Positions 23,136-33,800 of a DNA stretch of 64,000 bases are shown in pieces. The translations under genes and the position numbers were made by a program. The notes beneath the pieces are model-generated. The model was not told the origin of the DNA and did no database searches. It saw nothing but the letters and a program-made list of their open reading frames with translations. Within the stretch, counting starts at the first letter, position 1. Every line of letters begins with the position of its first letter. Source of the stretch: Alectoria sarmentosa (taxonomy: Eukaryota; Ascomycota; Lecanoromycetes; Lecanorales; Parmeliaceae); contig WOGZ01000135.1 in NCBI GenBank assembly GCA_009733775.1, positions 21,601 through 85,600 on the forward strand. Direction: 5' to 3'.

Positions 23136-24132
23136 ATGGTATATGAATCGCAGATATCTTTCACGTTGGATACCATTTGTCCCTGGTGTGTTGAGCTTCC
23201 TGATGAAGGAATGCGGTTTTTGGTAGTGTTTACTCCATGTGCGATTAATGCTGACCCTTGTCTTAGGACCTACTTGGCGAAGAAAAGGTCACTGCCCTCA
23301 ACCGCTGACAGGGGCTAGGCTGATGATGTATGGCTGGATTAGATTGGATATAGGTATGGTTCACTGTTGATTCTTTTTGAGCATAAGCAGCCTGTGTGTT
23401 CCGTTTCGTATATGATCTTTCTGTTAGCAGGTCCAAGAAAAAGGGGTTGGTCTCTTCTGACATGGCCATCCTAGCTCTCAAGCAGTTCCACTCTTCTCCT
23501 TCAGCGGAAGCCGTAAATTTCACAGTCAAATTCTTCCCATATCAGCTTTATCCAGAGGCTAGCAATCGAGGAGAAGACAAGTATGAGTGGTATGTTGTTC
23601 TACCTTGCAAGCTCGCGCAATCCACCCATCCATACCATATTTCAGGTACAAGACAACCAAGTACAACGATTCCGAAGAGCAGATGAAGAAGTATACTACC
23701 CTGATGTCCGCCTACGGGGTCGGCGCCGGCATCGACTTCAAATTTCACGGAACGGTAGCCAACACCCTGAGCGCACACCGCTTGATACAACACTTCCAGG
23801 AGGAAATGGGCCCCGAGACCGCCGACAAGATAGTGAACTCCTTGTACAAGCAGTACTTTGAAGAAGAGGTGCATCCGTCGGCACCCACGACGCTTCTGAA
23901 AGCGGCTTTGGATGGCGGTGTCGAGCGTTCAACGGCCGAGGCGTTCGTAGGAGATGAATACGAAGCGCTGCCCGAGACCAAGCTGCTCATCAGAGAGCAG
24001 GCGAGCAACGGCGTTGACGCGGTGCCGTATGTGATTTTGGAGGGAAAAAGGAGAGACTTTACTCTGGAGGGTGCGAAAGAAGTGGATGACTATCTCAAGG
24101 AGTTTGAGAAGGTGGTCAAGGAGTCGAAATGA
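23136..24132 (+). CDS. DsbA-like thioredoxin-fold protein, FrnE family
   Basis: Four exons: 23136-23185, 23267-23287, 23431-23589, 23646-24132, 238 aa. Exons 1-2 give I-S-F-T-L-D-T-I-C-P-W-T-Y-L-A-K-K-R, the family's first strand, with a single active-site cysteine (C-P-W-T) instead of CxxC. Later landmarks: Q-L-Y-P-E-A-S near residue 60, M-S-A-Y-G-V-G-A-G-I, A-N-T-L-S-A-H-R, Q-Y-F-E-E-E, and A-S-N-G-V-D-A-V-P-Y-V (the cis-proline loop) with F-T-L-E-G-A-K-E-V. The family includes 2-hydroxychromene-2-carboxylate isomerase-like proteins and FrnE; the substrate here is unknown. Exon 2 is 21 nt and its donor (AG|GTCACT) is weak, so exon 2 to 3 is the least certain join, although frame and family alignment both support it. 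Confidence 0.85.
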
Positions 24133-25185
24133 GGGATGATGATGATGATATGTGGGCTATGTAGTTTTGAGCTTGACGCGATAATTTCGGCGCTTTGTAT
24201 GTATGATTCATGACTGTCGCTGCGTTCTTTGACTGGTCACCGACTGGTGGTGATTGAAGGATACAAAGCACTGGATTGTAATCTTTGGGTGCGTGCTTCC
24301 GCTTCATCCAAGTCTGACGCATTATGGAATTCAAGCCGGCCAGAAAGTGGGCAGATGATAAGTATGTAGTCCAGGAAGAAGATCCTACGGACAGAAATCA
24401 TTACTCCCTAGCGGGCAGTGCCGTAGAGAAAGAATGCCAAGCACTGGTGTCGGCCGACCCTCGACACCGAGCCTCAAGCTCATGCATACGCACATTTTAA
24501 TTTGCAAGCACAAAAGAAAAAGTCATTTGAGGGTGGCCAAAGGTCGTGCCGAGACTCCAGCGCCGAGATATAAAGAAAAGAAGCTCTCCTAATCCCTGCA
24601 CTTCCAGGAGATGAACATAAGTACTCATTTAAGGGTTCTCATCATAGGGCTGTCTTCCGAACATAGGGCTAGGGCTGGTACTAGCGCTGTGCAGGACATT
24701 TGGTGCTCACCGTGCTCACTTCGAATTATTGGTAAGAAATTTGACCCTTGAACCTTTTACTCTGCAGACTCTCTTCCTCTACGATAGATGTTTACCTTAC
24801 AACACTCTCTTACTCTGCGAAATCCTCATATCCTACGATACTGTTCTACTTGAAAAACTATCCTACGACCCTCGGATGCTCCTTTATGTATATGATACGT
24901 AGTAAAATCCGATCTATATAGCTATGGAATTGATCAATTGGATCGATAGTTGCGCAACAAATGCCGGTGGAGAGAATTGGAAGAGGTTTGCAATACGCTA
25001 CTCGCAGTGAAAATGGATTGGCGTTAGGCTGCATCAAGCCTCCAAGCCACCCCGCTGCGCAGCAAGGCTGCAGAGAGGCTCGAAACAGTGACGTTGCTAC
25101 CATCTCTACCCTCAGTTCCAAGCTGAGCGGAGATATTTATGAGGCCATCGACAGGCGGTAGACATCTCGAAAGGTCAGCTCTAGG
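24133..25185. other. Intergenic, with one copy of a short dispersed repeat
   Basis: No supported gene in about 1.05 kb. A stretch at 24653-24711 is similar to 50419-50477 (repeat entry). Confidence 0.55.
24653..24711 (+). repeat. Dispersed repeat, copy 1 of 2
   Basis: Shares ACTAGCGCTGT and GGACATTTGGTGC, in the same order and spacing, with 50419-50477. Roughly 80 percent identity by eye over the core. Confidence 0.6.
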
Positions 25186-28003
25186 ATGACACCTGCCTTT
25201 GGCTTCTCCGTTGGGGATTTCATCAGTGGCATCAGTGAGTGGACCTAGCCTTGTGACCGCGCTGGAAATGACTGACTGTATGTCAACCCACAGATCTCGT
25301 GAGAAAGATAACCAAAGCTCTTAAAGAGACGGGTGGGGCATCCTCAGAATACCAAGCTGCTGTCATCCAGCTCAAGGGCCTCAAGCATGCCCTGCAACAT
25401 CTCCAAGCTTTGGAACCTACAGAGGACAACCTGAGCCATGTGAACGCTATTCGTGGCATGGCCCTTGCTTGTCAGCTGCCTCTCCGAGAATTCATGACCA
25501 AACTGGAGAAATACGAACCCTCGTTAGGGCCATGGGTAGATCAAAAGGCTTACCGCAGCGCTAGTCGCAAGGCGAGATGGGCGGTGGGTTTTGGAGCAGA
25601 AGTGGAGAAATTTACGGCTCTGGTTGCAGCAAAGCAAATCAGCATCAATTTGCTCCTTGCTACGCATGCCTCGTAAGGAAGACATTCATTTTTTCCCTGT
25701 TGCCGAGTGCTCATCCTTGCTCCACAGGCAAACAATCTCATCGATTGACACACGTACTAAGCAACAGCATGGAACTTTGATGTCGAAAATTGCTGAACAG
25801 CGGGCTACGTTGCATCAAGTCCATAATTCTGTCGAGCGCATCGAGAATAGAATGGAAGGTATGGAGAGTAGTTCTCGAGCGATTTGCTCAAAAATCGATG
25901 AGACACACCTCTCTGTGACGAGCCTACGGTCCCTAGGAGAGCAGGTCTTGGCTTTCATCCGCAGCTTTCCCCACGAAATTCGCGACCTACTTCAAGATAT
26001 CACGCAAGCCGACTGGCGTACGTATCACGCTGTTTTGCAGATACAGGAGCGCCTTGCGCAATCGCCGACTTCTTTGCATGACTCAAATATTCAATTCACG
26101 AATGTGTTGGGCGAGTATAGGGAGCTGCCTTATGAGTATTTCTGTCAATGGGAGGTACGCGTGCACAATCCATATGCTATCAGTCATCTTTACGAGTGCC
26201 AACCTTCTCCACTAGCCATTCGAGGGTTTCCTTCGCTTCCAATTCAAGAATAAACCTGGTGAAATCAAGATTCTTGAAGATCAATTTCATATCATCAACG
26301 CGAAGGATCAAAAGGAAATTATAAGAAAGGAGCACTGGAACCGGTCTATCTCCCAAGGTGCGAAGATAACAATGTCAATGATTATGTCTCATTTGCAGAG
26401 GAAACCTGGATCCTGTCCCCGTCCAGACTGTACAGGTATGGGTATCGTAAGCTACTCCGACTCGAGTATTCTCTCCTGGTACGATACGCATGAGAATATA
26501 TCCATCTATTCACTGACGAGATACAGTGCAACATGCCATCTCAATTTCTTTTCCAGTCCCTATAATTTAGACGCCGCTTTCAGGCGCGTGATAGTTTCCG
26601 AAGATGACATTGCCCGTCAGCAGGTTGAAGAAGACCTGCGACTCTATGGTAGCAGGCCAGAGCCGCCAGACGCAGTCGAGGTTGACGAGTCTACACAACT
26701 GGCCAATCTACGAGGCGAAACGCTTCCGCATTCGAGGCTGCAGTTGACCGTCCAGCCAAGATACGGAAGAAAGGCAAAAGTCATGAGTTCAACTACCAAG
26801 CCCTGCCTGTCATGGATTGGAATAGTGGTACATCGCCCCTTGACGCATGGCTCAATCAAAGTGCCGTTCCATCGTCGACTACAGTACTAAGTCAACAGGA
26901 GTCCATAAGTTTAGAGAGCGATCTCCTTGCTCAAGAAATTGACGAAATAAAGGTCTTCCGCAATGTCCACATGGCGATTGCGCCAAGTCCGAAGTGCAAC
27001 GATCTCGAGGGTCTAGACTTCGGCGCCCAGATCTATTATCGTAACATCATGAACCGGTACCCGGTCATACCCACATATCTTGCTCGCCGTCTCGCGCAAG
27101 CTAATCATGATCGTGCCGAAAGGCTGCGAAAGGAAAAGTCAGGCAACTCAACATGGAACATATCTCAAAAGGTAGTCGACGGGCTGGCTTCCGAGATCGA
27201 TTTATCTGAGTTTTTCTCTCCTCTAACACGGCCTGCTCCCGCCCAAAGAGATGCAGCATCTCCTCCAAGGCCCCCTTCATTTGGAAACGGTGGGCCTTCT
27301 CCTACCTGGCTTGATCCTATTAGACCAGAAACACCTCCACCAACGCCCCCACCATCCTCGGACTTTTGGACAGGCGGGAGTCCAAGTCGGCGACCTGCTT
27401 CAGCGCACGCGCGCTCGTCTAGTATGAACAGCCCCCTCCACGGACGCCCAAAATTCGACCCACAAGAACAGAATCCCACATTTACGGGTGATTGTCCTGC
27501 ACGAACAGCCTGTGATTCACGGAGATCACCGGACAACTACCTTCCTCCCCCTCCAATAGACCTGGATGATGTATTGACATTCGATTGCGATATCTGTGGC
27601 CAAAACATCAAAGTGAAAACACAATATCAATGGCAGTGAGTAGGGAAACATCCATTTAATGACGAACGAGTTGACAAATATGATCAGGAGACATGTGATG
27701 AAAGACTTGCGACCCTATGTATGCACCTACTCCGAATGCTCTCAAGCCGGCAAAACATATGCCTCGCGATCAGCAGTTTTCAGCCATGAGAGTCGCCACG
27801 GAAGACAAGCTTGTACCTCATCTTTTTCCGGACCTTCCAATGATTTTGCAAAAACATGCGTATTCTGCCAAAAAGTGCTGCACGGAGACGGATGGAGAGA
27901 GCGTAACCGACATGTTGGTCGCCATATGGAAGAGATTGCTTTCACAGTCGTGACCAAACCTTACGAGGACTGGGAGTTCTACTCTGAAGCATCCTCGACT
28001 TAA
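25186..28003 (+). CDS. Large fungal protein with ubiquitin-like domain and C-terminal Cys/His zinc-finger-like region
   Basis: Exons: 25186-25234, 25294-25672, 25728-26154, 26216 to about 26680, about 26737-27635, 27688-28003; about 844 aa if so joined. Residues 1-140 (F-G-F-S-V-G-D-F-I-S-G-I onward) are the helical N-terminus seen in fungal STAND-associated proteins. A coiled-coil stretch (V-E-R-I-E-N-R-M-E-G-M) follows. The ubiquitin-like domain (N-I-Q-F-T-N-V-L-G to K-E-H-W) has the hallmark L-P-Y-E-Y-F-C-Q-W-E-P-F-E-G-F-L-R across a join. The middle is proline-rich. The end has F-D-C-D-I-C-G, Y-V-C-T-Y-S-E-C and C-V-F-C-Q-K with histidines, like degenerate zinc fingers. The frame changes between 26681 and 26744: a 56-nt intron with weak borders (GTTGAC...TTCGAG) would explain it, or an indel. 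Function unknown. Confidence 0.65.
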
Positions 28004-28691
28004 TCTCAGGGCACAGGTAAGTCTTTACAATACAATTCTGAGCCATAGTCACTATCTCAAAAGGCACCAAGACATGATGTACAAGAACCGCAAGCAGAAA
28101 ATGCGCTGTCATCTGTGCACAGAGGAGAAGACGTTCAGCAGGAATGACGCATTGACAAGACATTTGTGCGTCGTTCACCCGGATGACGAGTTTTAGGCAG
28201 TAACAGGTGACGGAGGAACAAGAAGGTTTACGGTCATGGCGGCGGATTTGGCGAGACGGAGAGTTGAATATGCTTTTCCCGAAGGCGTAGCGTAGGCTTG
28301 TGTTCACCAGTGAGCGCTGATGCGTTACTGGATACCAGTGTGCACTTCTTCATACCGAGATAAAGTACGGCAAGGACCTATGCAAAATCTGACGTCCTTG
28401 AGATGATCAGGCGCTCGAGGAAAAAAAAGGTTAAGGAATATAACGCTCGCTGTGGGCAGGGAACACAAAATCCAAGCTCTTTGCTGCTCACAACAACAGC
28501 ACACCACGTAAACAGCGCATCAATCAACAATAACAACAACAACAACAGAAACGGATTTGAAAAGTTGTGCTGATTCTCGTTTAGTTTGAGTGCTGCTTTT
28601 GCGCTCTCTCTTTTATGGGGGTTCAAGTTCTTTTAATTAAATCAGCATCCGTTTGCGAAACGATCATTTTTCCAACAGTCCCGGCTAGCTA
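28004..28691. other. Spacer with an orphan C2H2 zinc-finger reading frame
   Basis: Holds the orphan zinc-finger exon at about 28052-28196 (separate entry) and an AAC-rich microsatellite at 28525-28547. Nothing else recognised. Confidence 0.55.
28052..28196 (+). pseudogene. Orphan C2H2 zinc-finger exon
   Basis: After a TAG acceptor-like site at 28052-28054, a short frame reads H-Y-L-K-R-H-Q-D-M-M-Y and then a C2H2 finger, C-H-L-C-x(10)-A-L-T-R-H-x(4)-H, ending D-D-E-F-TAG (28194-28196). The spacing C-x2-C-x12-H-x5-H is close to canonical. It lies just after the TAA of the ubiquitin-like gene and on the same strand. It could be an alternative last exon of that gene (a weak GTTCTA donor in the preceding exon would fit the frame), or the remnant of a separate gene. 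Confidence 0.5.
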
Positions 28692-28850
28692 TTACTTCTT
28701 ACAAGTATCGCACGATTGGATGAATGAGATAGTCCCAATGAGACACACTTTCCATCCGCGATTTGGGCGTTGAGGCTGTGAGTTGCAGCCGTAGATGGGA
28801 TCGGTGCATGAGCCGTGCTTGTTCGCAACGTGGTTGGTGAAGGCGTTGAC
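28692..28850 (-). pseudogene. Possible cysteine-rich small protein end, frame broken upstream
   Basis: Reading from about 28850 to TAA at 28692-28694, the frame gives V-N-A-F-T-N-H-V-A-N-K-H-G-S-C and ends I-Q-S-C-D-T-C-K-K. Four of the residues are cysteines. Upstream, a plausible continuation lies in another frame beyond a run of C (about 28853-28860). No family recognised; the frame jump at a homopolymer suggests decay or a base-count error. Confidence 0.3.
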
Positions 28851-29236
28851 ACCGGGGGGGAGGGGCAAGTATGAACGGGTGACGCGGCTGAATGGCAGGG
28901 CGCAGCACGGCCTCGCGGGCCGTCAGGAGGCACACCTTTGTTATCTCGTGCGTTTCACGGCGAGCAAGAAAGTGCTTCCGGGGGGGGGGGTTATATATAT
29001 CTTAGTATACTCTCGTATTTGTCCGAATTTCTCGCAAGCAACGCCTTGTGTCCCCAGTCACAGAGTTATATTACTGTGGGATATGTTTACCGGAACCAGC
29101 GTCTAGATTTGGTTTTCTTTGTGCAGAATGCTGCTGGACTCTGTGCCGCCAAAGTGTCTCTCGAGCAAGACGATTTCGAAAAAGCCCATTGATTCCACGG
29201 ATTTCAACAACGTTATTCGTCGGCTGCGAATATCGC
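28851..29236. other. Spacer with long G run
   Basis: Contains runs of G at about 28852-28860 and 28979-28990. No supported gene on the plus strand. Confidence 0.5.
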
Positions 29237-29830
29237 CTACTGTCGTTGGCCTGGACTTGCCAAATTGCCGCTCACAAAGACCACCAGCACCGCGGCGTAC
29301 CTGAGGTCGAAGTCAGCACACTCACACAGGAGATGGGTAAGATTGGCTCACGCCGCGCGGTGGTCGCGAAGAGCTCCGAACGCCTGGCCGTTGACAGGAC
29401 GCTGACGGAGAAGGCGAAGACGACGGTCCACATTGTCAGCAAGCCCAATCTGGCCGCTGGTCCGGTGACGAAGTACAGGGATATGATTGCCCTGAACGAG
29501 GAGAAGGCCCGCCATGAGAATACTGAGCGCGCCCACGGCTTTGGAGATCCGTGTCTCCGGGAGGTAGCATGACCGGTCCCACGGCTGCCGATGTGGTTCA
29601 CGGTGCTTCTGTACTCTACTTGTACTGCTCGGTCAGCACTCAAAGTTCAGACTGGGGAGTGGAAGGCTGTTTTGGTCACCCTTCATCCAATGACTGCAAT
29701 GGTCCCGTAGGAACTGAGAGAGAGTCGGTCCTCGCCCTTTTGCAGGTCGGAGGGCGACCGAATCGTCATGCTCTTCGAAGGTTACCGATTTGAGAATATA
29801 ATTCCTTTTCATCGATGCAGAATTGCCTGG
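29237..29830 (-). pseudogene. Decayed DUF6594-type membrane protein
   Basis: Three pieces of a family I recognise as DUF6594 lie in order on the minus strand but in different frames. First, F-E-E-H-D-D-S-V-A-L-R-P-A (about 29790-29750), the family's conserved segment before the membrane part. Second, S-K-A-V-G-A-L-S-I-L-M-A-G-L-L-L-V (about 29550-29490). Third, after a frame change at 29490-29480, I-I-S-L-Y-F-V-T-G-P-A-A-R-L-G-L-L and S-T-A-R-R-S-E-L-F-A-T-T-A. The last helix, Y-A-A-V-L-V-V-F-V-S-G-N, ends at TAG 29237-29239 in yet another frame; no splice pair fits the phase exactly. The N-terminal half was not found. I call it a pseudogene; assembly errors at single bases could mimic part of this. 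Confidence 0.65.
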
Positions 29831-29880
29831 AAAGAGAGCAACCTTATGCTGCGGAGAGCGGATCCGGTTGTCTCCGTGAA
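29782..29880 (+). repeat. Dispersed ~100-bp repeat, copy 1 of 2
   Basis: Starts near TTACCGATTTGAGA and continues through CCTTTTCATCGATGC to GGATCCG. The same order of blocks occurs at 40226-40320. It overlaps the decayed DUF6594 gene. Confidence 0.7.
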
Positions 29881-30527
29881 CCAGAGATGTGAGGGATTTT
29901 CTTGAATGTAGGCTAAAGCTGCTGAGATTGATCTGAGGGATTATACACATATGAGACCCATGAATTTACCGCCGGAGCTCTGACGTGCTTTTTTTCCCGC
30001 CAAGTCACAACTTCACAGGATTCCTGCAGCAATTTAAAGGATGCCGATTCTGCCTCGCAAGGCTTGAACGGGAATTATGGGTTTTTGAAAATAGCTGCAG
30101 AGAAAAACCTTCTCGTTCGATCGCTGTGGGAGTTCCCTACTGGAGTGCATCGCACGAGTGGGAACTGTTTATTGTCCAAAGCTTGACTGAAAAAGCGGAT
30201 TGAAAATGGTTCTTTTACTCATAGAGAGACACCAGCCTTTTGCTTTGAAAAGAGTAACTTGCACTACACTGAATCATTTAATTCAGGCACTACAACTTAA
30301 CAAAACCCTTGATACGAGAGTTGCGACCCGAGTTGCTCGTCATGTTTTCAACGAAGCATATGTCAGCAATTTGATTCATTTTTAGAGAACCCGTTATCTG
30401 CATAGCCATGTCGAACACTTCTCGTCCTGCAAGCTTATTAGGGGACTGGCGTTCCATCTATTCCGCCGGGTTTCCAGCCGTCAAGTTGATGGGCAAGGTG
30501 CGGTTGACCGTATAACTCATGAGATTT
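29831..30527. other. Spacer inside the decayed-gene region
   Basis: Upstream exons of the DUF6594 relic would be expected here on the minus strand, but none was recognised. Confidence 0.45.
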
Positions 30528-31375
30528 TTAGTCATCAAGCTGCTGCGGTGCTTGATGCTCAGCTCCGCCAATATCCACGAGCACATTCTGTGCCTGCATC
30601 AAGTTCTCGTATTTCCCCTCCCATGTCTGAACATCTTTCCTCAAGCCCTGCTTGTGCTTTCTCTCTCTCTAGAGGAAACCCAATGTGACGAGCAATACAA
30701 ACCCTAGCAATCCACCCACCCCAGCGCCTATTGCTGCTTCTCTTCTCGATAACGATGACGATGACGTACTGTGGTTGGAGGTGGAATTTGATGCGGATGC
30801 GGATACGTTGACCGCGACAGTTGCTGCGGTTGTGACTGTAACTGAGGCGGTATTCGTGTTGTTGGGGGGATGTAAAGCCAGACGTGCGGTTGAATATCAC
30901 CAGTCCAGCTTCAATGGAAAAAGCTGCTTTGCTTTTTCGAGTGGCAGTGATGCACGTGTTGTTGGACGTTTACACCTGGCCACAACAGAACGAGGCGGTA
31001 CCGTTAGCGGCATTCTCGATACCAAGAAGATACATCGCTGCCCCATCACTGCGGTTGACTGTAAAATTTCTCGTTAGCACAAATATCTAGCCATTCTTAG
31101 GACTCTCCTGGACCAAATCGCAGCGTTATTGAAAGGAATCATTACCGTCTGGATAGTACTGCGAACACTCCGAACTTAGCCAACTTTTATTCGTACAGCT
31201 ACCTCTCGTGATTATTTGAGGCCCTATTTGCGTGAGACATGGATTGTTGTTGAGACATGTATCGAAAACGGAGCAGCAGGCGCTTTGCCCGTCGCCGATA
31301 GAAGCGGAGTGACACGGGGGCGTCGTCGTTGGCTACCGAGCCATCGGGAAAGTAACACGTCTGCGTATTAGCCAT
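30528..31375 (-). pseudogene. Decayed single-pass membrane protein with cysteine-rich ectodomain
   Basis: Reads as one protein only if four lesions are ignored. It starts M-A-N-T-Q-T-C-Y-F-P-D-G at 31375, typical of a fungal cysteine-rich membrane family. A frame change at a run of five C (about 31316-31320 on the plus strand) leads to Q-S-A-C-C and S-C-T-N-K-S-W. A clean intron follows (31145-31059, GTAATG, branch GCTAAC, TTTTACAG), then T-A-S-F-C-C-G-Q. Next come an in-frame TAA (30972-30970), a frame change at a run of six C (30869-30864), a Ser/Thr-rich stalk, one transmembrane helix (A-A-I-G-A-G-V-G-G-L-L-G-F-V-L-L), an in-frame TAG (30671-30669) right after the helix where tryptophan would be usual, and a cytoplasmic tail to TAA 30530-30528. 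The conserved order of parts argues for one former gene. Confidence 0.75.
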
Positions 31376-33800
31376 TTTGTTGTGTCATGAACAACAAATA
31401 GAAAGATTAATAAAAAGCACGTTTCATTGGAAGTTTGGATCTTAGGGCGTAAGTAAGTTGCGATGTCGAGTTGTTGGTTCTCTTATGGTGCTTTTATGGC
31501 AAGCAAGGCATTTGTTGACTGAGAATACAGCACTCGAAATCCTACCGCCCCCTGAACGTGCAGGGTCTCGTGCTGCTGACTGTATGTCAAATCCATCTCC
31601 ACAGCCACTAAGGATTGCAGTCGAGATGAAACGCTCGGGACCATGTAGGCGATTCTGCTGAAACTTCGAAGGCTTGCTTTATTTAACGGTCGCGATGCAA
31701 CAACCCAATGTTTCAGCGACAGATTAATGCTGCCTTTACAACCTGGATTTTGATGTAACGGTTGATTTCTCCAAAACTGCCTATTCTGAATTTCAAATAT
31801 TTTCTGGAGGATTTCCGCGGCGTTCAACAAGTTTCAATCACTTGGCGCAGGGGCGGAAGCCGTTGCGAAGGCGGTGTGCCAAGATTGTACTTACACAGGA
31901 TATGAAGGAATGAGTGCGTCAATCGCGGAGATTTTGCGATTAAATCCATAAATCGCCAATCTGTCTGAGTCGATAGAAGGGACTAATGTCTTCAGAACAT
32001 GTGTCCACAGCGAGAAGGAAAACGGCATTGCGGAGACAATAAAGTAGGTGATGATTTCAGTAAGGAGTGGTGAAATCTAGCTACTACGTACACGACTCTG
32101 ATGCTAGTTCTCCATACAACTTCCACTGGTACCTAGCTTGATGATCCTGATTCCATTAGCAAAGTTTTTGAATTCCAAGGTGGAGCTTCACTCTTCCAAA
32201 AACATCTCCGGTGCGTCGGATCTGCGTTGCGAGGCTCAATTTTTTTGGCATTGCTTGAGGCAATTACAGTGTTTCTGACGCGGAAGCTTCAACCGGGCCA
32301 ATGCGATGTCGAATTATTGGCCTTGCAGCAGCTGAGTCGGTGATCCGTCTTCTTGTTCCAGTGACGGAGAGGGGATAACCTCGAAGTGAGCTGCCGGGAT
32401 ATAGAATGGGAGAAAGAGAGCCCAGCGGCGGACTGCGTGGGAGAATTAAAACAGCAACGGTTTTGCGGTTGGCATCACGTCGATGAGCGACAGACATCTA
32501 CGAGAAATAAGAAAGCAAACATTTTTACGGTGGAAAGAGATGGGACAAGGCTGCCACGGAAGCCGCTCGGCCCCGATCCCATGGCACCCCCCCCACCCAA
32601 ATTTGAGTCCGACAACTCAGGCTTCTCAAGAAGTAACGACCAGCATTCTCTTAAAACAAGCACGCATGGAATCCTTAAGCTATCGCATGAATGAAATGGC
32701 CAAGTTCTTCATGGACAATTGTTCGACTTTGCATTTTTGATGCTTTTCGATTTCAAGGGTTTATTACAAAGTTAGTTCTCACTTACTGTACGGGGGCAGC
32801 CCCCTTTTCTTCCGGGATTTTTTATTCCGAAGGATTTCCGCACGGGGTATCATGTGTCGAAAAGTCCGCGAGGTGTAGGGAGCATGGCCTGAGAGATCGC
32901 TGAGTGGTTCAGGAGGACGTGCTGTTGAGAGATTCTACAGGCTCGGCGCTGAAGTTTCGTCTATAGCTGTTGGTGAGGAAGATGGTGAATGGGAAGATCT
33001 CCAGCTGCTGCGATTTTCCTTAGCTTTGGGTTACATAATAGAGACCTGAGGCTGCCGAAGCCCTTGATGCGGCGGTTCCCCTGCTTGTTGTCCATGCCAG
33101 AGATGATTATTCAGCCGATTCGTGTCTTTATAGTGCTGGGTACACCGTCTTTGTGACCATTTCCATTTCTTGCTGATCGAAAGCTTCGGCTTCTCTTCAT
33201 TCTCCAGGCTCATTGCATAACCGTCAAGTCAGACAAAACCAATGAGCATATAGAGTTTCCTTGCTTCCAATTTTTCAACACAGTCGTATTTATGCGGTCT
33301 TTCGTTGTTTGTTAAATCCCTCGAACAAGCTCATATATTCCACAACGTTCGCCAGCCATATCCATACCTGAAATCGTTGGCTCCATCGCCCCTTTCCTGC
33401 CCGAGCTGCTTGGGCTTGGCTGCTCCTCCCACATCTGTGGATGCTCAAGCTGCAATCCGCTTTCCACCTACCATCCTGCACAATAAAGAGCCTCTACATG
33501 GAAAAGGACGATATCGCAAACAACGAATTGGCCCTTGCAGACTGCTATTGCTGATGTCTTTTGATGGTATGCTAAGTGAAATTACGATGGTGATCGGCCG
33601 TGTGAAGATCTTTGGGAGTATGCTAAAATCGCGTGCTGATATCTACGCGTGGAAAGGGGGAATTCACTGTCGTTGGACAACACTTGACCAAAACAATTCA
33701 CAATTTCTTGGACGTCTCTTCGGAATACTGTTCGAAACAGACATGCAGGACCTTGATGGAAACTCTTGAAAATTACTATCCATCCAGACCAAAATCAGCC
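31376..33800. other. Long intergenic region, no supported gene
   Basis: About 2.4 kb. Contains a run of C at about 32587-32595. Short frames on both strands show no domain I can recognise; being beside decayed genes, it may hold relics too eroded to read. Confidence 0.5.

Noticed and set aside
29048..29572. Long plus-strand open frame, charged C-terminal half
   Set aside because: It is antisense to the decayed DUF6594-type gene, whose family motifs are clear on the minus strand.
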